Shown here: positions 40,064 through 50,103 of the stretch, in pieces | Layout: each line of letters opens with the position of its first letter | How positions within the stretch are numbered: position 1 is the first letter of the stretch | Assembly (NCBI RefSeq): GCF_016735585.2 | Contig: NZ_JAERSE020000004.1 | Span: 248,001 to 312,000 of the forward strand | DNA: 64,000 nucleotides | Source of the DNA: Chryseobacterium tagetis | GTDB lineage: Bacteria; Bacteroidota; Bacteroidia; Flavobacteriales; Weeksellaceae | Direction: 5' to 3' | The notes under the pieces: generated by a model | Databases searched by the model: none | Told to the model about the DNA's origin: nothing | Seen by the model: only the letters and a program-made list of their open reading frames with translations | Made by a program: the position numbers and the translations under genes

Positions 40064-42493
40064 ATGAAAACCAAATTACTCTTCACACTCATATTGTTTT
40101 CCTGCTTCATGTACTCGCAGAAAAAGGAAGACGAAACTATTGTAAGAAAGAAAATGCTCATTGCAAAAACCTCATCTTCCCCAAAAATTGATGGGATTTT
40201 GGATGATGCAGTATGGCAAAACGCTCCGATTGCCACCAACTTCATTGAACGAAATCCAAACAACGGAAAACCACAGGCAGATTCCATAAAAACTGAAGTA
40301 AGGATTTTATATGATGACACCGGTATTTATTTCGGAGCACAGATGTATGATCCGACTCCCAATAAAATTGCTAAAGAACTGACGGAAAGAGATGGCATCA
40401 ACAATGATGATTTCTTTGGGGTTGCACTGAACGGTTACAATGACAAACAACAGAGCTTAGAATTTGTGGTGACTGCTGCAGGTGTTCAGTATGATGCAAA
40501 ACTTACTACAGATGGTGAAGACGATACCTGGAACTCGATCTGGTACAGCGGTGCAAAGATCAATGAAAAAGGTTGGGCGGTAGAGATAAAAATTCCTTAT
40601 TCGGAACTAAGGTTTCCTAAAAACAATGTTCAGGAATGGGGTATGAATATATTCCGGAGAATTCAGAGAATTAAAGCGTCTTATGACTGGAATTTTGTAG
40701 ACAATGCAAAAAACTCTTACACTCTTTTTGACGGGGTCTTACAAGGAATTGAAAACATCAATCCTCCTACCCGATTGTCTTTTACTCCTTATTTTTCTAC
40801 ATATGTCAACAGTTTTGACGGAAAAACCACTTCAAGCTTTAATGGCGGAATGGATGTAAAATATGGAATTAATGATGCTTTTACTTTTGATATGACTTTA
40901 ATTCCGGATTTCGGGCAGGCTAATTTTGATAATTCTATTTTAAATCTAACGCCTTTTGAACAACAGTTTTCCGAGCAAAGAACTTTCTTTACGGAAGGAA
41001 CCGAATTATTCAGCAAAGGAGGAATGTTTTATTCAAGAAGAGTGGGCGGAGAGCCGTCGCGTTATCCGGCAATCAACGACAACGAAGAAGTAACCGAATA
41101 TCCTGCAAAAGTAAAATTATTTAATGCTTTTAAAATTTCCGGAAGAACAAAAAAAGGATTGGGAATCGGCTTTTTCAATGGAGTCACTCAAAAAATGGAA
41201 GCTACCATTCTCAATACAGAAACCGGAGAAACCAGAAAGGAAGTGGTAGAACCGTGGACGAATTACAATGTATTGGTTTTCGATCAAAGATTTAACGGAA
41301 ATTCTTCTGTATCATTAATCAATACAAATGTTACGAGAGACGGAAATTTCAGAGATGCGAACGCAACGGGACTTCTTTGGGATCTCAACAACAAGAAAAA
41401 TATGTATAAAACCTTCGGAAGTGTGAAAGGAAGCTGGGTAATGGATGAAGGAACAAAATTCGGAACAAAAGCCGAAGCCGGACTGGAAAAAATTGCAGGA
41501 AAGCACCGTTTCAGTCTTAACGGAAACCTGACCACAAAAGACTGGGACATTAATGATGTAGGATTTTCAACAAAAACAAACTTCGCCAATTACAATGCTT
41601 GGTATGGATACAGAATTTTGCAGCCGACCAAAACATTCAACAATATCTATTTAAATTTTAACCTGAATTATTATCATAGATTAGAGCCTTTTATCTTCCA
41701 GAATTTTGTTTTCAATCATAATAATAGCTTTACAGATAAAAACTTCAGAAGCTTCGGTGGAGGAATTGAGTTTACACCTTTCGGTCAGAATGATATTTAT
41801 GAACCCCGCACTTTTGGAAGGCATCTTAACGTTCCCGGATATTTCGATTCTTGGGTTTGGTTTGAAAGTGACAGCCGAAAAAAACTGCAGTATAATTTCA
41901 CGATAGATTATTATGCATTTGATGAAAAAGGAAGAAATCAGGTGTTTACCAACTTTGGAGTTCGTTATCGGTTTTCAGATAGATTCAATGTACACTGGAG
42001 TTTTAATCCAAGTTTCAGTAATAATGAAACCGGTTTTGCAGGGAAAAACGACACCGATATTTTCATTGGAAGAAGACAAAGAAACACGTACGAAAATGCT
42101 TTAACCTCCAAATATACTTTTAATGAAAAAACTGCTCTTAGCTTAACATTCCGACATTATTTTTCTGATGTTACCTATAAACAGTTTTATACTTTAAATC
42201 AGGACGGGAATTTGGCTGAAACCGATCTTTTTAACAAAAATCTAAACGGAACATATAATGCATGGAATGTTGACCTCAGATTTTCATGGTGGTTTGCTCC
42301 GGGAAGCCAGCTGACTTTATTATACAGAAATGCCACTTCAAATTATCTTGAAACCTCAAGATTGAATATGGCAAAAAATTATGATATGCTTTTCAGTGAG
42401 CCTACTGTGAATAATTTCTCATTAAAACTTACCTACTTTTTAGATTATAATCGCGTGAAAAGCTGGACAAAGAAAAAAAGTGTAAAAAGCTAA
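40064..42493 (+). CDS. DUF5916 outer-membrane-type protein with carbohydrate-binding family 9-like domain
   Basis: An 809-residue secreted protein: signal peptide (1-18), a family 9 carbohydrate-binding-like domain (about 35-210; P-K-I-D-G-I-L-D-D-A-V-W) and a C-terminal DUF5916 region with alternating aromatic beta strands and a final F-like strand that resembles an outer membrane barrel. Function unknown; a polysaccharide-related or surface role is likely. The frame can begin 7 codons earlier at 40043, but the signal peptide starts at 40064. Confidence 0.88.
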   Translation: MKTKLLFTLILFSCFMYSQKKEDETIVRKKMLIAKTSSSPKIDGILDDAVWQNAPIATNFIERNPNNGKPQADSIKTEVRILYDDTGIYFGAQMYDPTPNKIAKELTERDGINNDDFFGVALNGYNDKQQSLEFVVTAAGVQYDAKLTTDGEDDTWNSIWYSGAKINEKGWAVEIKIPYSELRFPKNNVQEWGMNIFRRIQRIKASYDWNFVDNAKNSYTLFDGVLQGIENINPPTRLSFTPYFSTYVNSFDGKTTSSFNGGMDVKYGINDAFTFDMTLIPDFGQANFDNSILNLTPFEQQFSEQRTFFTEGTELFSKGGMFYSRRVGGEPSRYPAINDNEEVTEYPAKVKLFNAFKISGRTKKGLGIGFFNGVTQKMEATILNTETGETRKEVVEPWTNYNVLVFDQRFNGNSSVSLINTNVTRDGNFRDANATGLLWDLNNKKNMYKTFGSVKGSWVMDEGTKFGTKAEAGLEKIAGKHRFSLNGNLTTKDWDINDVGFSTKTNFANYNAWYGYRILQPTKTFNNIYLNFNLNYYHRLEPFIFQNFVFNHNNSFTDKNFRSFGGGIEFTPFGQNDIYEPRTFGRHLNVPGYFDSWVWFESDSRKKLQYNFTIDYYAFDEKGRNQVFTNFGVRYRFSDRFNVHWSFNPSFSNNETGFAGKNDTDIFIGRRQRNTYENALTSKYTFNEKTALSLTFRHYFSDVTYKQFYTLNQDGNLAETDLFNKNLNGTYNAWNVDLRFSWWFAPGSQLTLLYRNATSNYLETSRLNMAKNYDMLFSEPTVNNFSLKLTYFLDYNRVKSWTKKKSVKS

Positions 42494-42795
42494 TACCCGA
42501 AGTAATTTTTTATGAATACAGTTTTTAATTACGTTTTGTTTCTTAGGTCAGTAATTAAAAACAGAAAACCTCCGAAAATTTCGGAGGTTTGATTTTGATT
42601 TTCTTATCATTTAGTGTTTAGTGTTTATTTTCATCATTGGTGTTTTTAGAAATCAAAATCCGTGTCTAGTCTACTCTTAACAATAAAGTTTTGTTCTTTT
42701 TGTTGATACAAAGATACCAACAGTTAAAAATACATCCAGCACAAACAGCGTAGATATATTTCGTAGAAACCGTAGATATTTATCTACAAAACTAC
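42494..42795. other. 302-base intergenic stretch with one terminator
   Basis: Contains the strong hairpin AAACCTCCGAAA/TTTCGGAGGTTT (42566-42590) followed by T-rich sequence, which ends the DUF5916 transcript. The rest is AT-rich with a short direct repeat TTTAGTGTTTAGTGTTT near 42610 and no gene. Confidence 0.75.
42566..42600 (+). terminator. Terminator after the DUF5916 gene
   Basis: Perfect 12-bp stem with a 1-base centre (42566-42590), then GATTTTGATTTT. Confidence 0.85.
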
Positions 42796-43440
42796 TTATT
42801 GGTTATTTTTTATCAGTTCTATCAACTCTACCAAATTTTCAATTTCAAGCTTATCAAAAATTCTTCTTTTAATTGTACTTACCGTGTTTTGCTTCACGTC
42901 TAGTTTTCCTGCAATTTCCAAATTTCCCAATCCTTCAGCATACATTTCTGCAATTTGCAACTCTCTTTCCGTTAGACTCGACAGAGGATTTATCAAATTA
43001 GGATTTTTCATTGAACTTTTAAGTAAAGCCTGAGTGACCGAAGAAATATACTCTCCAGAATCGAGCATTTTCCTAATTGCCCGCTCTATTTCTTCTTCTT
43101 CATTCATCTTGCTTAGAAAGCCATCTGCACCTGCATTCAGATACCTAAGTGAATATATGTTTTCATCAATACCTGTAAAAATCAGAATTTTCATTTCCGG
43201 TCTCATTTTTTTGAGTTCCGCCAAGATTGAAAGACTATTTCCATCAGGAAAATGAGCATCTATAATAGCAATATCGATGGGATTTAATTTAACCGAGTCC
43301 AATAGCTGCTGCAGATTGGATGCATGAAAAAGCTCATGCTCTATTTTAAAATCTTCTAATAAAAAAGTAATACCCTGCCTTATCAGACTGTGGTCGTCTG
43401 CCAGTAAAAAACGGGTGGTTTTATTATCTGATTGATTCAT
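42796..43440 (-). CDS. LuxR/NarL-type response regulator
   Basis: A 214-residue two-component response regulator. Receiver domain (1-125) with D15/D16, phosphoacceptor D61 (A-I-I-D-A-H-F-P-D-G) and the later T and K positions; helix-turn-helix LuxR domain (about 148-210; L-T-E-R-E-L-Q-I-A ... N-T-V-S-T-I-K). Its ATG overlaps the histidine kinase stop codon by 4 bases (ATGA), so both are made together. Target genes are unknown. Confidence 0.92.
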   Translation of the reverse strand: MNQSDNKTTRFLLADDHSLIRQGITFLLEDFKIEHELFHASNLQQLLDSVKLNPIDIAIIDAHFPDGNSLSILAELKKMRPEMKILIFTGIDENIYSLRYLNAGADGFLSKMNEEEEIERAIRKMLDSGEYISSVTQALLKSSMKNPNLINPLSSLTERELQIAEMYAEGLGNLEIAGKLDVKQNTVSTIKRRIFDKLEIENLVELIELIKNNQ

Positions 43441-45155
43441 TTATTAAGATTTAAATTAACTGTGAAGACAACTGTCGTTCCTTTTCCTACTTCGCTGGTT
43501 ACGGATATGTTCCCTTGATATAATTCTACAATTTCTTTACATAAACTCAGCCCTAAACCGGCACCCAAGTTTTCAACATTTTCAGATAAAATCCCCTGAT
43601 AATACGGTTCAAAAATTTTTTCTATGTCTGAATGAGAAATTCCAATCCCAGAATCTTCTATTTTTGCAGTTAAAGAAATCATATCTTCATTAATAGGAAC
43701 TGTCGTTACTGAAACTTTAATTTCTCCATTTTCAGTAAACTTATTCGCATTGCCCAGAATATTCATAAAAACCTGATTGATCTTTTTATTATCAGAGAAA
43801 ACAATAAGATCAGGATTTATATTTTCGTTGATGATAAATGCATTGTTTCTTGTTTCGATATAAGGTTCAATAGCATTTAAAATAGATTTAATTTCATTTT
43901 TAAGATTAAAAACGACAGGAATCAACTTATTTTCCACTGCCTGGTTTTTGGTATATTCCAAGATCTGATTTGCCTGAATCAACAATGTATCGTTCGTGAA
44001 ACTTATGGATTTAAGGTATTCTTTGATCTTCTCATCATCCGTTTTTTTATTAATTCTATTAATGAAAAGACCAATTATTTTGAGTGGAGATCGCAATTCG
44101 TGACTCAACATTCCCAAAATCCTGTTTTTAAAATTTAAGTTTTCCTTAATCTGTTTATTGGCGTCATTCAATTTTCGTTCGTAGATAAATGCTATTCTTG
44201 TTAAGAACATGATTAAAATCGATACAATAAACATCAGAATCATCGCCCCGAATATCAGATATTTTCTAACCTGATTATTTTTTGAATTTTGTTTTTCGTA
44301 TTCTTTCTCCAGGTTTGATTTAGATTCTTTAATGGCAGATTCATAAATATTCATCAGACCATTACTGTATATCAAAAGATTACTGAATATTTCATGAAAT
44401 TCCCTGCTATTATTCTCCTTATTAGCTACATTCACCTGAATTTTTTTAACTTCTTTGGAGTAGTGATTATTCACCACATTCATGATGCTGTCAAAATCCG
44501 ACTTTATAAGTGTAGAAATGGGTGTTTGACTCTGCTTTAGTGTAACAACAGTGCTGTCTTTTCGAATAGTTTCTTTACCGGATATAGCATCTCCCAAACG
44601 TCCTAACAATCCCTTTTTCTTTACAGTGTCTGTATAATTTTTAGTTTCTACATTGAATTTCTCAAAATTATACTCCAGATTGTATTTTTTTATTTTGGAA
44701 AGATTATCCGGTGCAAGAGTAGATTTAACAGAAAAATTATAGGTAGAATCTACCAACACTTTAAATTTTTTTATCCCTAATGAATCTTTTTTCAGTAATG
44801 CTGCTAATGTATTTTTTAGTTTTAAATTTTTATTTTCATAAAAATCAATACTGTCAAGATTTTTCCCCAGTTTATTGAGTGATGCAAAATAAGAATTCAG
44901 AAATGCGGGATCATTACTCCTCACATATTTTTGAAGATAATTCTGAGCATTGAGGAGTTCTTTTTTAGAATTATCTGTCAATTCTTCCATTCCCCGAAAA
45001 TCTTTCAGCTGATTTTCAATAAAAGTTAAATTTTTCTTATGAACAAATTCATTGTAAAAATATCCTGCTATCAATATTTGTATCAATAAAATACATATAA
45101 TAAGAGCATAATGAATTATTTTTCTCGATTTAAAATTTAACAACTCTACAAACAT
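43437..45155 (-). CDS. Sensor histidine kinase
   Basis: A 572-residue kinase with membrane helices near residues 12-35 and 295-322, enclosing a roughly 260-residue helical, charged extracytoplasmic region without a known sensor fold. HisKA follows with H352 in S-H-E-L-R-S-P-L-K, and HATPase_c with N-boxes (I-N-Q-V-F-M-N-I-L-G-N-A-N-K-F-T) and G1/G2 (E-D-S-G-I-G-I, G-A-G-L-G-L). It phosphorylates the overlapping response regulator. The signal is unknown; the sensor region may read envelope or stress signals. Confidence 0.92.
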   Translation of the reverse strand: MFVELLNFKSRKIIHYALIICILLIQILIAGYFYNEFVHKKNLTFIENQLKDFRGMEELTDNSKKELLNAQNYLQKYVRSNDPAFLNSYFASLNKLGKNLDSIDFYENKNLKLKNTLAALLKKDSLGIKKFKVLVDSTYNFSVKSTLAPDNLSKIKKYNLEYNFEKFNVETKNYTDTVKKKGLLGRLGDAISGKETIRKDSTVVTLKQSQTPISTLIKSDFDSIMNVVNNHYSKEVKKIQVNVANKENNSREFHEIFSNLLIYSNGLMNIYESAIKESKSNLEKEYEKQNSKNNQVRKYLIFGAMILMFIVSILIMFLTRIAFIYERKLNDANKQIKENLNFKNRILGMLSHELRSPLKIIGLFINRINKKTDDEKIKEYLKSISFTNDTLLIQANQILEYTKNQAVENKLIPVVFNLKNEIKSILNAIEPYIETRNNAFIINENINPDLIVFSDNKKINQVFMNILGNANKFTENGEIKVSVTTVPINEDMISLTAKIEDSGIGISHSDIEKIFEPYYQGILSENVENLGAGLGLSLCKEIVELYQGNISVTSEVGKGTTVVFTVNLNLNK

Positions 45156-45179
45156 TTACGACCTGGTGGTTTTTTGTGT

Positions 45180-45218
45180 AAAATAAAAAATCCTGTAAAT
45201 TATTTTTTACAGGATTTT
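45180..45218 (-). terminator. Terminator after pheS
   Basis: AAAATCCTGTAAA (45187-45199) pairs with TTTACAGGATTTT (45206-45218), followed on the minus strand by a T-run. Confidence 0.85.
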
Positions 45219-45224
45219 ATTTTT

Positions 45225-46235
45225 TTATAATGTTTTAAACTGTTCTAAAGTTCTGATATCATTTTCAAAGAACATTCTGATGTCGCTCATTTGATAAAGA
45301 AGCATTACGATTCTTTCGATACCCATTCCGAAAGCGTATCCTGAATATTTATCGGCATCAATGTTTACGTTTTTCAAAACAGCAGGATCTACCATTCCGC
45401 AACCCATGATTTCCAACCAGCCTGTTCCTTTGGTAATTCTGTAGTCAGTCTCAGAATTTAATCCCCAATACACATCAATTTCAGCACTCGGCTCTGTGAA
45501 AGGGAAATAAGAAGGTCTCAATCTAATCTTAGACTTTCCGAAAAGTTCAGTAGTAAAGAACTGAATTGTCTGCTTTAAATCCGCAAAGCTTACATTCTCA
45601 TCAATATATAACCCCTCGATCTGATGGAAAATACAGTGTGAACGTGAAGAAACTGCTTCATTACGGAATACTCTTCCCGGAGACAAGATTCTGATCGGCG
45701 GCTGATTTTCTTCCATATAACGGATCTGAACCGAAGAAGTGTGCGTTCTCAGCAAAATATCCGGATTCTGTTCGATAAAGAAAGTATCCTGCATATCTCT
45801 CGCCGGATGATATTCCGGAAGGTTTAATGCCGTAAAATTATGCCAGTCATCTTCAATTTCCGGTCCGTCTGCAACAGCAAAACCGATTGATTTAAAGATT
45901 TCAATAATTCTGTTTTTCACCAAATTGATTGGATGTCTTGAACCTAGATCTAACGGGAAAGCTGGTCTTGTTAAATCCTCTTTCTCTAAGATAATAGAAG
46001 ATGCGGAAGCATTTTTTAAATCCTCCAGCTTTACATTAACAGCATTCTTAAGTGTATTGATCTTCTGTCCGAATTCTTTCTTCTGATCGTTTGGAACTTC
46101 TTTAAATTTTTCAAAAAAATCGTTCAGAATTCCTTTTTTACCATTGTATTTGATTCGGAAGTTTTCAATTTCTTCTTTTGATGTGGTACTGAAGCCGTTT
46201 ACTTCAACTAGTAATTCTTCTATCTTTTCTATCAT
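45225..46235 (-). CDS. pheS: Phenylalanine--tRNA ligase alpha subunit
   Basis: A 336-residue class II aminoacyl-tRNA synthetase subunit that charges tRNA-Phe. N-terminal coiled-coil arm (about 1-95), then the catalytic domain with motif 2 ([14 protein letters not shown]) and motif 3 ([10 protein letters not shown]). The beta subunit gene pheT is not nearby, which is usual in flavobacteria. A TATTTTTG promoter box lies at 46261-46268 on the minus strand. Confidence 0.95.
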   Translation of the reverse strand: MIEKIEELLVEVNGFSTTSKEEIENFRIKYNGKKGILNDFFEKFKEVPNDQKKEFGQKINTLKNAVNVKLEDLKNASASSIILEKEDLTRPAFPLDLGSRHPINLVKNRIIEIFKSIGFAVADGPEIEDDWHNFTALNLPEYHPARDMQDTFFIEQNPDILLRTHTSSVQIRYMEENQPPIRILSPGRVFRNEAVSSRSHCIFHQIEGLYIDENVSFADLKQTIQFFTTELFGKSKIRLRPSYFPFTEPSAEIDVYWGLNSETDYRITKGTGWLEIMGCGMVDPAVLKNVNIDADKYSGYAFGMGIERIVMLLYQMSDIRMFFENDIRTLEQFKTL

Positions 46236-46303
46236 TGTTTTACCCTTTCAAAATGTTTTGCAAAAATACGATTTTTCAACGGAATAATTTTCCTTAAACT
46301 GTT

Positions 46304-46333
46304 AAAAAAAATCTGCCTCTTTTCGGGGGCAGA
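46304..46333 (-). terminator. Terminator after the yceI-like gene
   Basis: On the minus strand TCTGCC and GGCAGA (46333-46312) form a stem with a CCC-GAAAAGA loop, followed by an 8-base T-run. Confidence 0.85.
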
Positions 46334-46363
46334 CTATAATCACTTATTTTATCTTAATAAAAA

Positions 46364-47029
46364 TTATTTTTTTTCTAAAGCTTTTACATTAATCTGCAGT
46401 GTCACCTCATCTTTAATCACCCCATTTTCAGCAGGTGCCTGAAATTTCACTCCAAATTCTTCTCGCTGTATATCTTTAGGCTCGGTTGCTATACTTACTA
46501 CTCCGTCTTTTAATGACACATTGGCTTTAAAAGCAATAGGTTTTGTAATTCCTTTAATGGTTAAATTACCATCCAAAAGCGTATTATAATCTCCTTCTGC
46601 TAAAGGAGTAATCTTGGTAATTTCATAAGAAGCTGTAGGAAATTTTTCAACCTCAAAAAAGTCCCCGCTTTTCAGGTGTCCGTTTAATTTCTCCAGCTGA
46701 TCTGTATCATCTTTTAAATCAACAGACGTCAAAGAATTCATATCAGCAACAAATTTTCCGCTTTCAAGCTTTTCATCTTTTACAGTAACATCCCCGCTTT
46801 CAAATTTTATAGTTCCGAAATGACTGGTACTTTCAGATTTTAAAATTTTATATCCTTTCCATTCTACTCTACTGTTCAGGGTGTCCAGAATAAACTGATT
46901 ACCTTCTTTAGTCGTTACAATTTCATTACTATCGCTCGTCAGTGGTTTCTCTTTGTTACAAGAAACAGCAACTGCAGCAACAAGAAAAGTGGGAATCGCC
47001 AATAAAAACAGCTTTTTTTTCATTTTCAT
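46364..47029 (-). CDS. YceI family lipoprotein
   Basis: A 221-residue lipoprotein (A-V-A-V-S-C lipobox near residue 24) with a YceI-like lipocalin fold from about residue 45: D-T-L-N-S-R-V-E-W-K-G-Y-K at the start and D-E-V-T-L-Q-I-N-V-K-A at the end. YceI proteins bind isoprenoid or lipid molecules in the periplasm. The start could be M1 or M3. It is isolated, with its own terminator. Confidence 0.87.
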   Translation of the reverse strand: MKMKKKLFLLAIPTFLVAAVAVSCNKEKPLTSDSNEIVTTKEGNQFILDTLNSRVEWKGYKILKSESTSHFGTIKFESGDVTVKDEKLESGKFVADMNSLTSVDLKDDTDQLEKLNGHLKSGDFFEVEKFPTASYEITKITPLAEGDYNTLLDGNLTIKGITKPIAFKANVSLKDGVVSIATEPKDIQREEFGVKFQAPAENGVIKDEVTLQINVKALEKK

Positions 47030-47091
47030 AAATTTTCATTACCACAGCTAATATAATAAAAATCTTTGCTCCTTCAAACATATCATTTTAT

Positions 47092-47099
47092 TACATTTG
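47092..47099 (+). promoter_or_regulatory. -7 box directly before the ABC ATPase gene
   Basis: TACATTTG ends 4 bases before the ATG at 47104; TTTG at 47065-47068 lies 23 bases further up. The transcript would be nearly leaderless. Confidence 0.45.
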
Positions 47100-47103
47100 T
47101 ATT

Positions 47104-48039
47104 ATGCTATTAGAAATAAACAATTTATACTTCTCACATACAAAAGAAAAACCTCTGTTTCAGAACCTTAATCTGAAATTCGAAGCCGGTAAAATAATTG
47201 CACTGGCTGGAGAAAGCGGATGCGGAAAATCTACTTTACTGAGTCTGATGTATGGTCTATTGGATTGGGAAAGTGGAGAAATTATTTTTGATGGGCAAAA
47301 ACTAATGGGTCCTAAAGGAAACCTTGTTCCGGGAGAAGCCGACATGAAATTTGTCGCTCAGAATTTTGACTTAATGCCTTATGCTACAGTTGCTGAAAAT
47401 GTGGGAAAATTTATTTCTAATATTAATTTAGCACAGAAAAAAGAAACCGTTTCAGAACTTCTTGAGGTAGTCGGACTATCAGAATATGCGAATGTTTTAC
47501 CCAAATATCTAAGCGGCGGACAACAACAAAGAGTGGCCATTGCAAGAGCGCTTTCTGTTTTGCCGAAACTCTTGATTTTAGATGAACCGTTCAGCAATCT
47601 TGATTTTCCCAGAAAAGTTGAGCTTCGTGAAAAGCTGTTTTCTTATGTAAAACAGAATAAAATATCTTTAATCATTTCCACCCATGAGCTTCAGGATATC
47701 ATTCCTTGGCTCGACCAGATTATTGTGCTTCAGAACGGGCGATTAATCCAAAATGACAACCCTGAAGAAACTTTTAAAAATCCTTACAACTCGTATGTTG
47801 CCAAACTCTTTGGAGAAGTAAATATTTTTGACGAAACAGAAGTCACAGATTTTGATCTCAAGAAATTTTCCTACTATCCGAAAGAAATCAGTATTTCTGA
47901 AAATGGTATGGAGGCAGAAGTGTTGGAAAGCAGATTTGCCGGAAATTTTTACTGGAATAAAGTAAAAACAAAAAACAAGGAAATCATTCTATATACGGAT
48001 GAAAAGCTAAACAATCCTATCAAAATTTCGTTCATTTAA
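47104..48039 (+). CDS. ABC transporter ATP-binding protein
   Basis: A 311-residue ATPase subunit. Walker A G-E-S-G-C-G-K-S-T near 38-46, Q-loop V-A-Q-N-F-D, signature L-S-G-G-Q-Q-Q near 140, Walker B L-L-I-L-D-E-P, and the H-loop S-T-H-E. The last about 90 residues (from F-D-E-T-E-V-T) form an extra C-terminal domain as in Fe3+/polyamine or ProV-like importers. No membrane or binding protein is next to it. The transported substrate is unknown. Confidence 0.9.
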   Translation: MLLEINNLYFSHTKEKPLFQNLNLKFEAGKIIALAGESGCGKSTLLSLMYGLLDWESGEIIFDGQKLMGPKGNLVPGEADMKFVAQNFDLMPYATVAENVGKFISNINLAQKKETVSELLEVVGLSEYANVLPKYLSGGQQQRVAIARALSVLPKLLILDEPFSNLDFPRKVELREKLFSYVKQNKISLIISTHELQDIIPWLDQIIVLQNGRLIQNDNPEETFKNPYNSYVAKLFGEVNIFDETEVTDFDLKKFSYYPKEISISENGMEAEVLESRFAGNFYWNKVKTKNKEIILYTDEKLNNPIKISFI

Positions 48040-48056
48040 ACTCGCACAACCTTCAC

Positions 48057-48158
48057 GTTTCCTTACACTTATACTGTTAAAATTTTAATAAAAAAAGTAC
48101 AAATGTAAGAATCGGGTTTAAACTTTTCTTACATTTGTACTTACACAGTATAAGGAAA
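48057..48158. repeat. Nested inverted repeats, about 100 bases
   Basis: Inner arms GTACAAATGTAAGAA (48097-48111) and TTCTTACATTTGTAC (48126-48140) are perfect; outer arms CTTATACTGT (48068-48077) and ACAGTATAAG (48145-48154) are perfect too, extending to GTTTCC/GGAAAC with a small insertion on the left. It lies between the converging ABC and YjdM genes. Possibly a miniature mobile element relic or a long terminator. Confidence 0.8.
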
Positions 48159-48251
48159 CTTTTGGTTAATTCTCTTTCTGCCCTTGAGACAAAATTAGCA
48201 GTCCTGCAATCAGTCTTTGGAAGATTACCCTATCCAATTTTTTCCTTTTTT

Positions 48252-48584
48252 TTATGCCTTTTTCACAAACTCAGATTTTAGGGCCATTGCTCCGAATCCA
48301 TCGATTTTGCAGTCAATATTATGATCACTATCTGGTCTCAGACGGATATTTTTTACTTTCGTTCCCGCTTTTACAGGTTTTGGGGCTCCTTTTACAGGAA
48401 GATCTTTCATTACAATGACTGAATCTCCGTTTTGTAATTCATTTCCGTTAATGTCCAGAATTTTATCATCATTTCCGGCTTCTGCAGGATCCCATTCGTG
48501 GAAACACTGGCTACAAACCATCAAACCATCCTGCTCATAGGTAAACTCTGAGCTGCATTTCGGACAAAGTACAGTATCACTCAT
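48252..48584 (-). CDS. yjdM: Zinc ribbon domain protein YjdM (PhnA-like)
   Basis: A 110-residue protein with an N-terminal zinc ribbon (C-P-K-C ... C-S-Q-C at about 7-30) and a C-terminal PhnA-like domain with [14 protein letters not shown] and [15 protein letters not shown]. Its role is unknown despite the historical phn name. The longer frame to 48743 would run into the divergent gene's upstream region, so ATG 48584 is used. Confidence 0.9.
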   Translation of the reverse strand: MSDTVLCPKCSSEFTYEQDGLMVCSQCFHEWDPAEAGNDDKILDINGNELQNGDSVIVMKDLPVKGAPKPVKAGTKVKNIRLRPDSDHNIDCKIDGFGAMALKSEFVKKA

Positions 48585-48623
48585 ATTTTTAATTTTTACA
48601 AAGGTAGGATTTTCAAACGAGTT

Positions 48624-48694
48624 GCGAGTTTCGCGATACGGGTTTAAGCAACGTTTACAACAGGAATATCGAAACTCCAAAACACGAAACTCGT
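48624..48694. repeat. Inverted CGAAACTC motifs between yjdM and rsmB-like genes
   Basis: GCGAGTTTCG (48624-48633), CGAAACTC (48670-48677) and CGAAACTCGT (48685-48694): three copies of one motif in alternating orientation inside the 163-base divergent gap. A TATTTTTG box for the rsmB-like gene follows at 48712-48719. Confidence 0.6.
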
Positions 48695-48747
48695 ATCTCA
48701 ACTTAAATTCGTATTTTTGCAGATTCAAAATAGCAGAACCCAATTTT

Positions 48748-49953
48748 ATGGAACTTATTCACAGAAACTTAGCCATCGGAATTCACGATGCTTTACAGGA
48801 AACATTTTTCGAGAAAAATAAATATGCCGACAAAGTAATCGAAAGACTTTTAAAAGCCCATAAAAAATGGGGAAGCCAAGACAGAGCCGTTGTTTCTGAA
48901 ATTTTCTATAATATCATCCGTTGGAAAAAACGTCTGGAATACTATATGGGTGAAGGCGTGAAACCTAATAACATCTACAAACTGATTATCGCTTATCTTC
49001 TTTGGAGCAAAACCAATTATAAAAAGTTTGAAGAATTTGACGGAATCAAGATTGCTGATATTTTAACCAAGCTTAAAAAAAATACCGTTCCTACCAAAGC
49101 AATAGAACATTCTATTCCTGATTGGCTGGCTGAAACATTAGAAAAAGAATTAGGTGAAAAATGGGAAAAAGAAATGATCGCTTTGAACGAGCAGGCTCCT
49201 ACAGTTTTAAGAGCAAACTCTTTAAGAACTACACCCAAAGAGCTTATTTCAGATCTTTCTGATGAGAATATCGTTGCTTATCCTATCAAAAATTATCCTG
49301 ATGCTGTGCAACTTGAAGAAAAAAAGAATGTTTTTCTTACGACTGCTTTCAAAGAAGGATTATTTGAGGTTCAGGATGCTTCTTCACAAAAAATCGGATA
49401 TTTTCTTGATGTAAAAGAAGGGCAAAGAGTTGTAGATGCTTGTGCAGGTGCAGGTGGAAAAACCCTTCACTTGGCTGCTTTAATGCAGAATAAAGGACAG
49501 ATAATTGCTTTAGATATCTTCGAATGGAAATTAGCCGAATTGAAACGTCGTGCAAAAAGAGCCGGAGCTCACAACATCGAAACGCGTATGATTTCTGACA
49601 ACAAAGTAATCAAAAGACTTCATGAAAAAGCAGACAGATTGCTTATTGACGCTCCATGTTCAGGACTTGGAGTTTTGAAAAGAAATCCAGACAGCAAATG
49701 GAAAATTGATCAGGATTTTATCGACAGAATCAAAAAAGAACAACAGCAGATTCTTCAGGATTATTCTAAAATGCTTAAAAAAGGAGGAAAAATGGTATAT
49801 GCCACTTGTTCTATCCTACCTTCTGAAAACAATTTACAGGTTGATGAATTTATTAAAAACAACCCTAATTTTAAGATGATCAAAGACGAAAAAGTAATGC
49901 CTAGTCAAGGTTATGACGGATTCTACATGGCTCTGATCGAAAGAATTTCTTAA
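48748..49953 (+). CDS. RsmB/NOP2-type RNA (cytosine-5) methyltransferase
   Basis: A 401-residue SAM-dependent RNA m5C methyltransferase. SAM site [11 protein letters not shown]; the two reactive cysteines are in D-A-P-C-S-G-L-G and [10 protein letters not shown]. The N-terminal half has the NusB-like helical domain of RsmB-type proteins. It probably methylates 16S rRNA. ATG 48748 gives the usual N terminus and lies after the promoter. Confidence 0.9.
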   Translation: MELIHRNLAIGIHDALQETFFEKNKYADKVIERLLKAHKKWGSQDRAVVSEIFYNIIRWKKRLEYYMGEGVKPNNIYKLIIAYLLWSKTNYKKFEEFDGIKIADILTKLKKNTVPTKAIEHSIPDWLAETLEKELGEKWEKEMIALNEQAPTVLRANSLRTTPKELISDLSDENIVAYPIKNYPDAVQLEEKKNVFLTTAFKEGLFEVQDASSQKIGYFLDVKEGQRVVDACAGAGGKTLHLAALMQNKGQIIALDIFEWKLAELKRRAKRAGAHNIETRMISDNKVIKRLHEKADRLLIDAPCSGLGVLKRNPDSKWKIDQDFIDRIKKEQQQILQDYSKMLKKGGKMVYATCSILPSENNLQVDEFIKNNPNFKMIKDEKVMPSQGYDGFYMALIERIS

Positions 49954-49975
49954 GATACCCGGAAATACAATATAT

Positions 49976-50006
49976 AAACTACTCTATTTTTTGGAGTAGT
50001 TTTTTT
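49976..50006 (+). terminator. Terminator after the rsmB-like gene
   Basis: AAACTACTC (49976-49984) pairs with GAGTAGTTT (49994-50002), followed by Ts. Confidence 0.85.
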
Positions 50007-50103
50007 GTAAGTAACATTTTTAAATTTTTTAGACTAATTATAAAATTCAAAGAATTATCTTAATATAATTTAAAATTATCTTTGCGAAAAACCTGTTTTA
50101 ATT

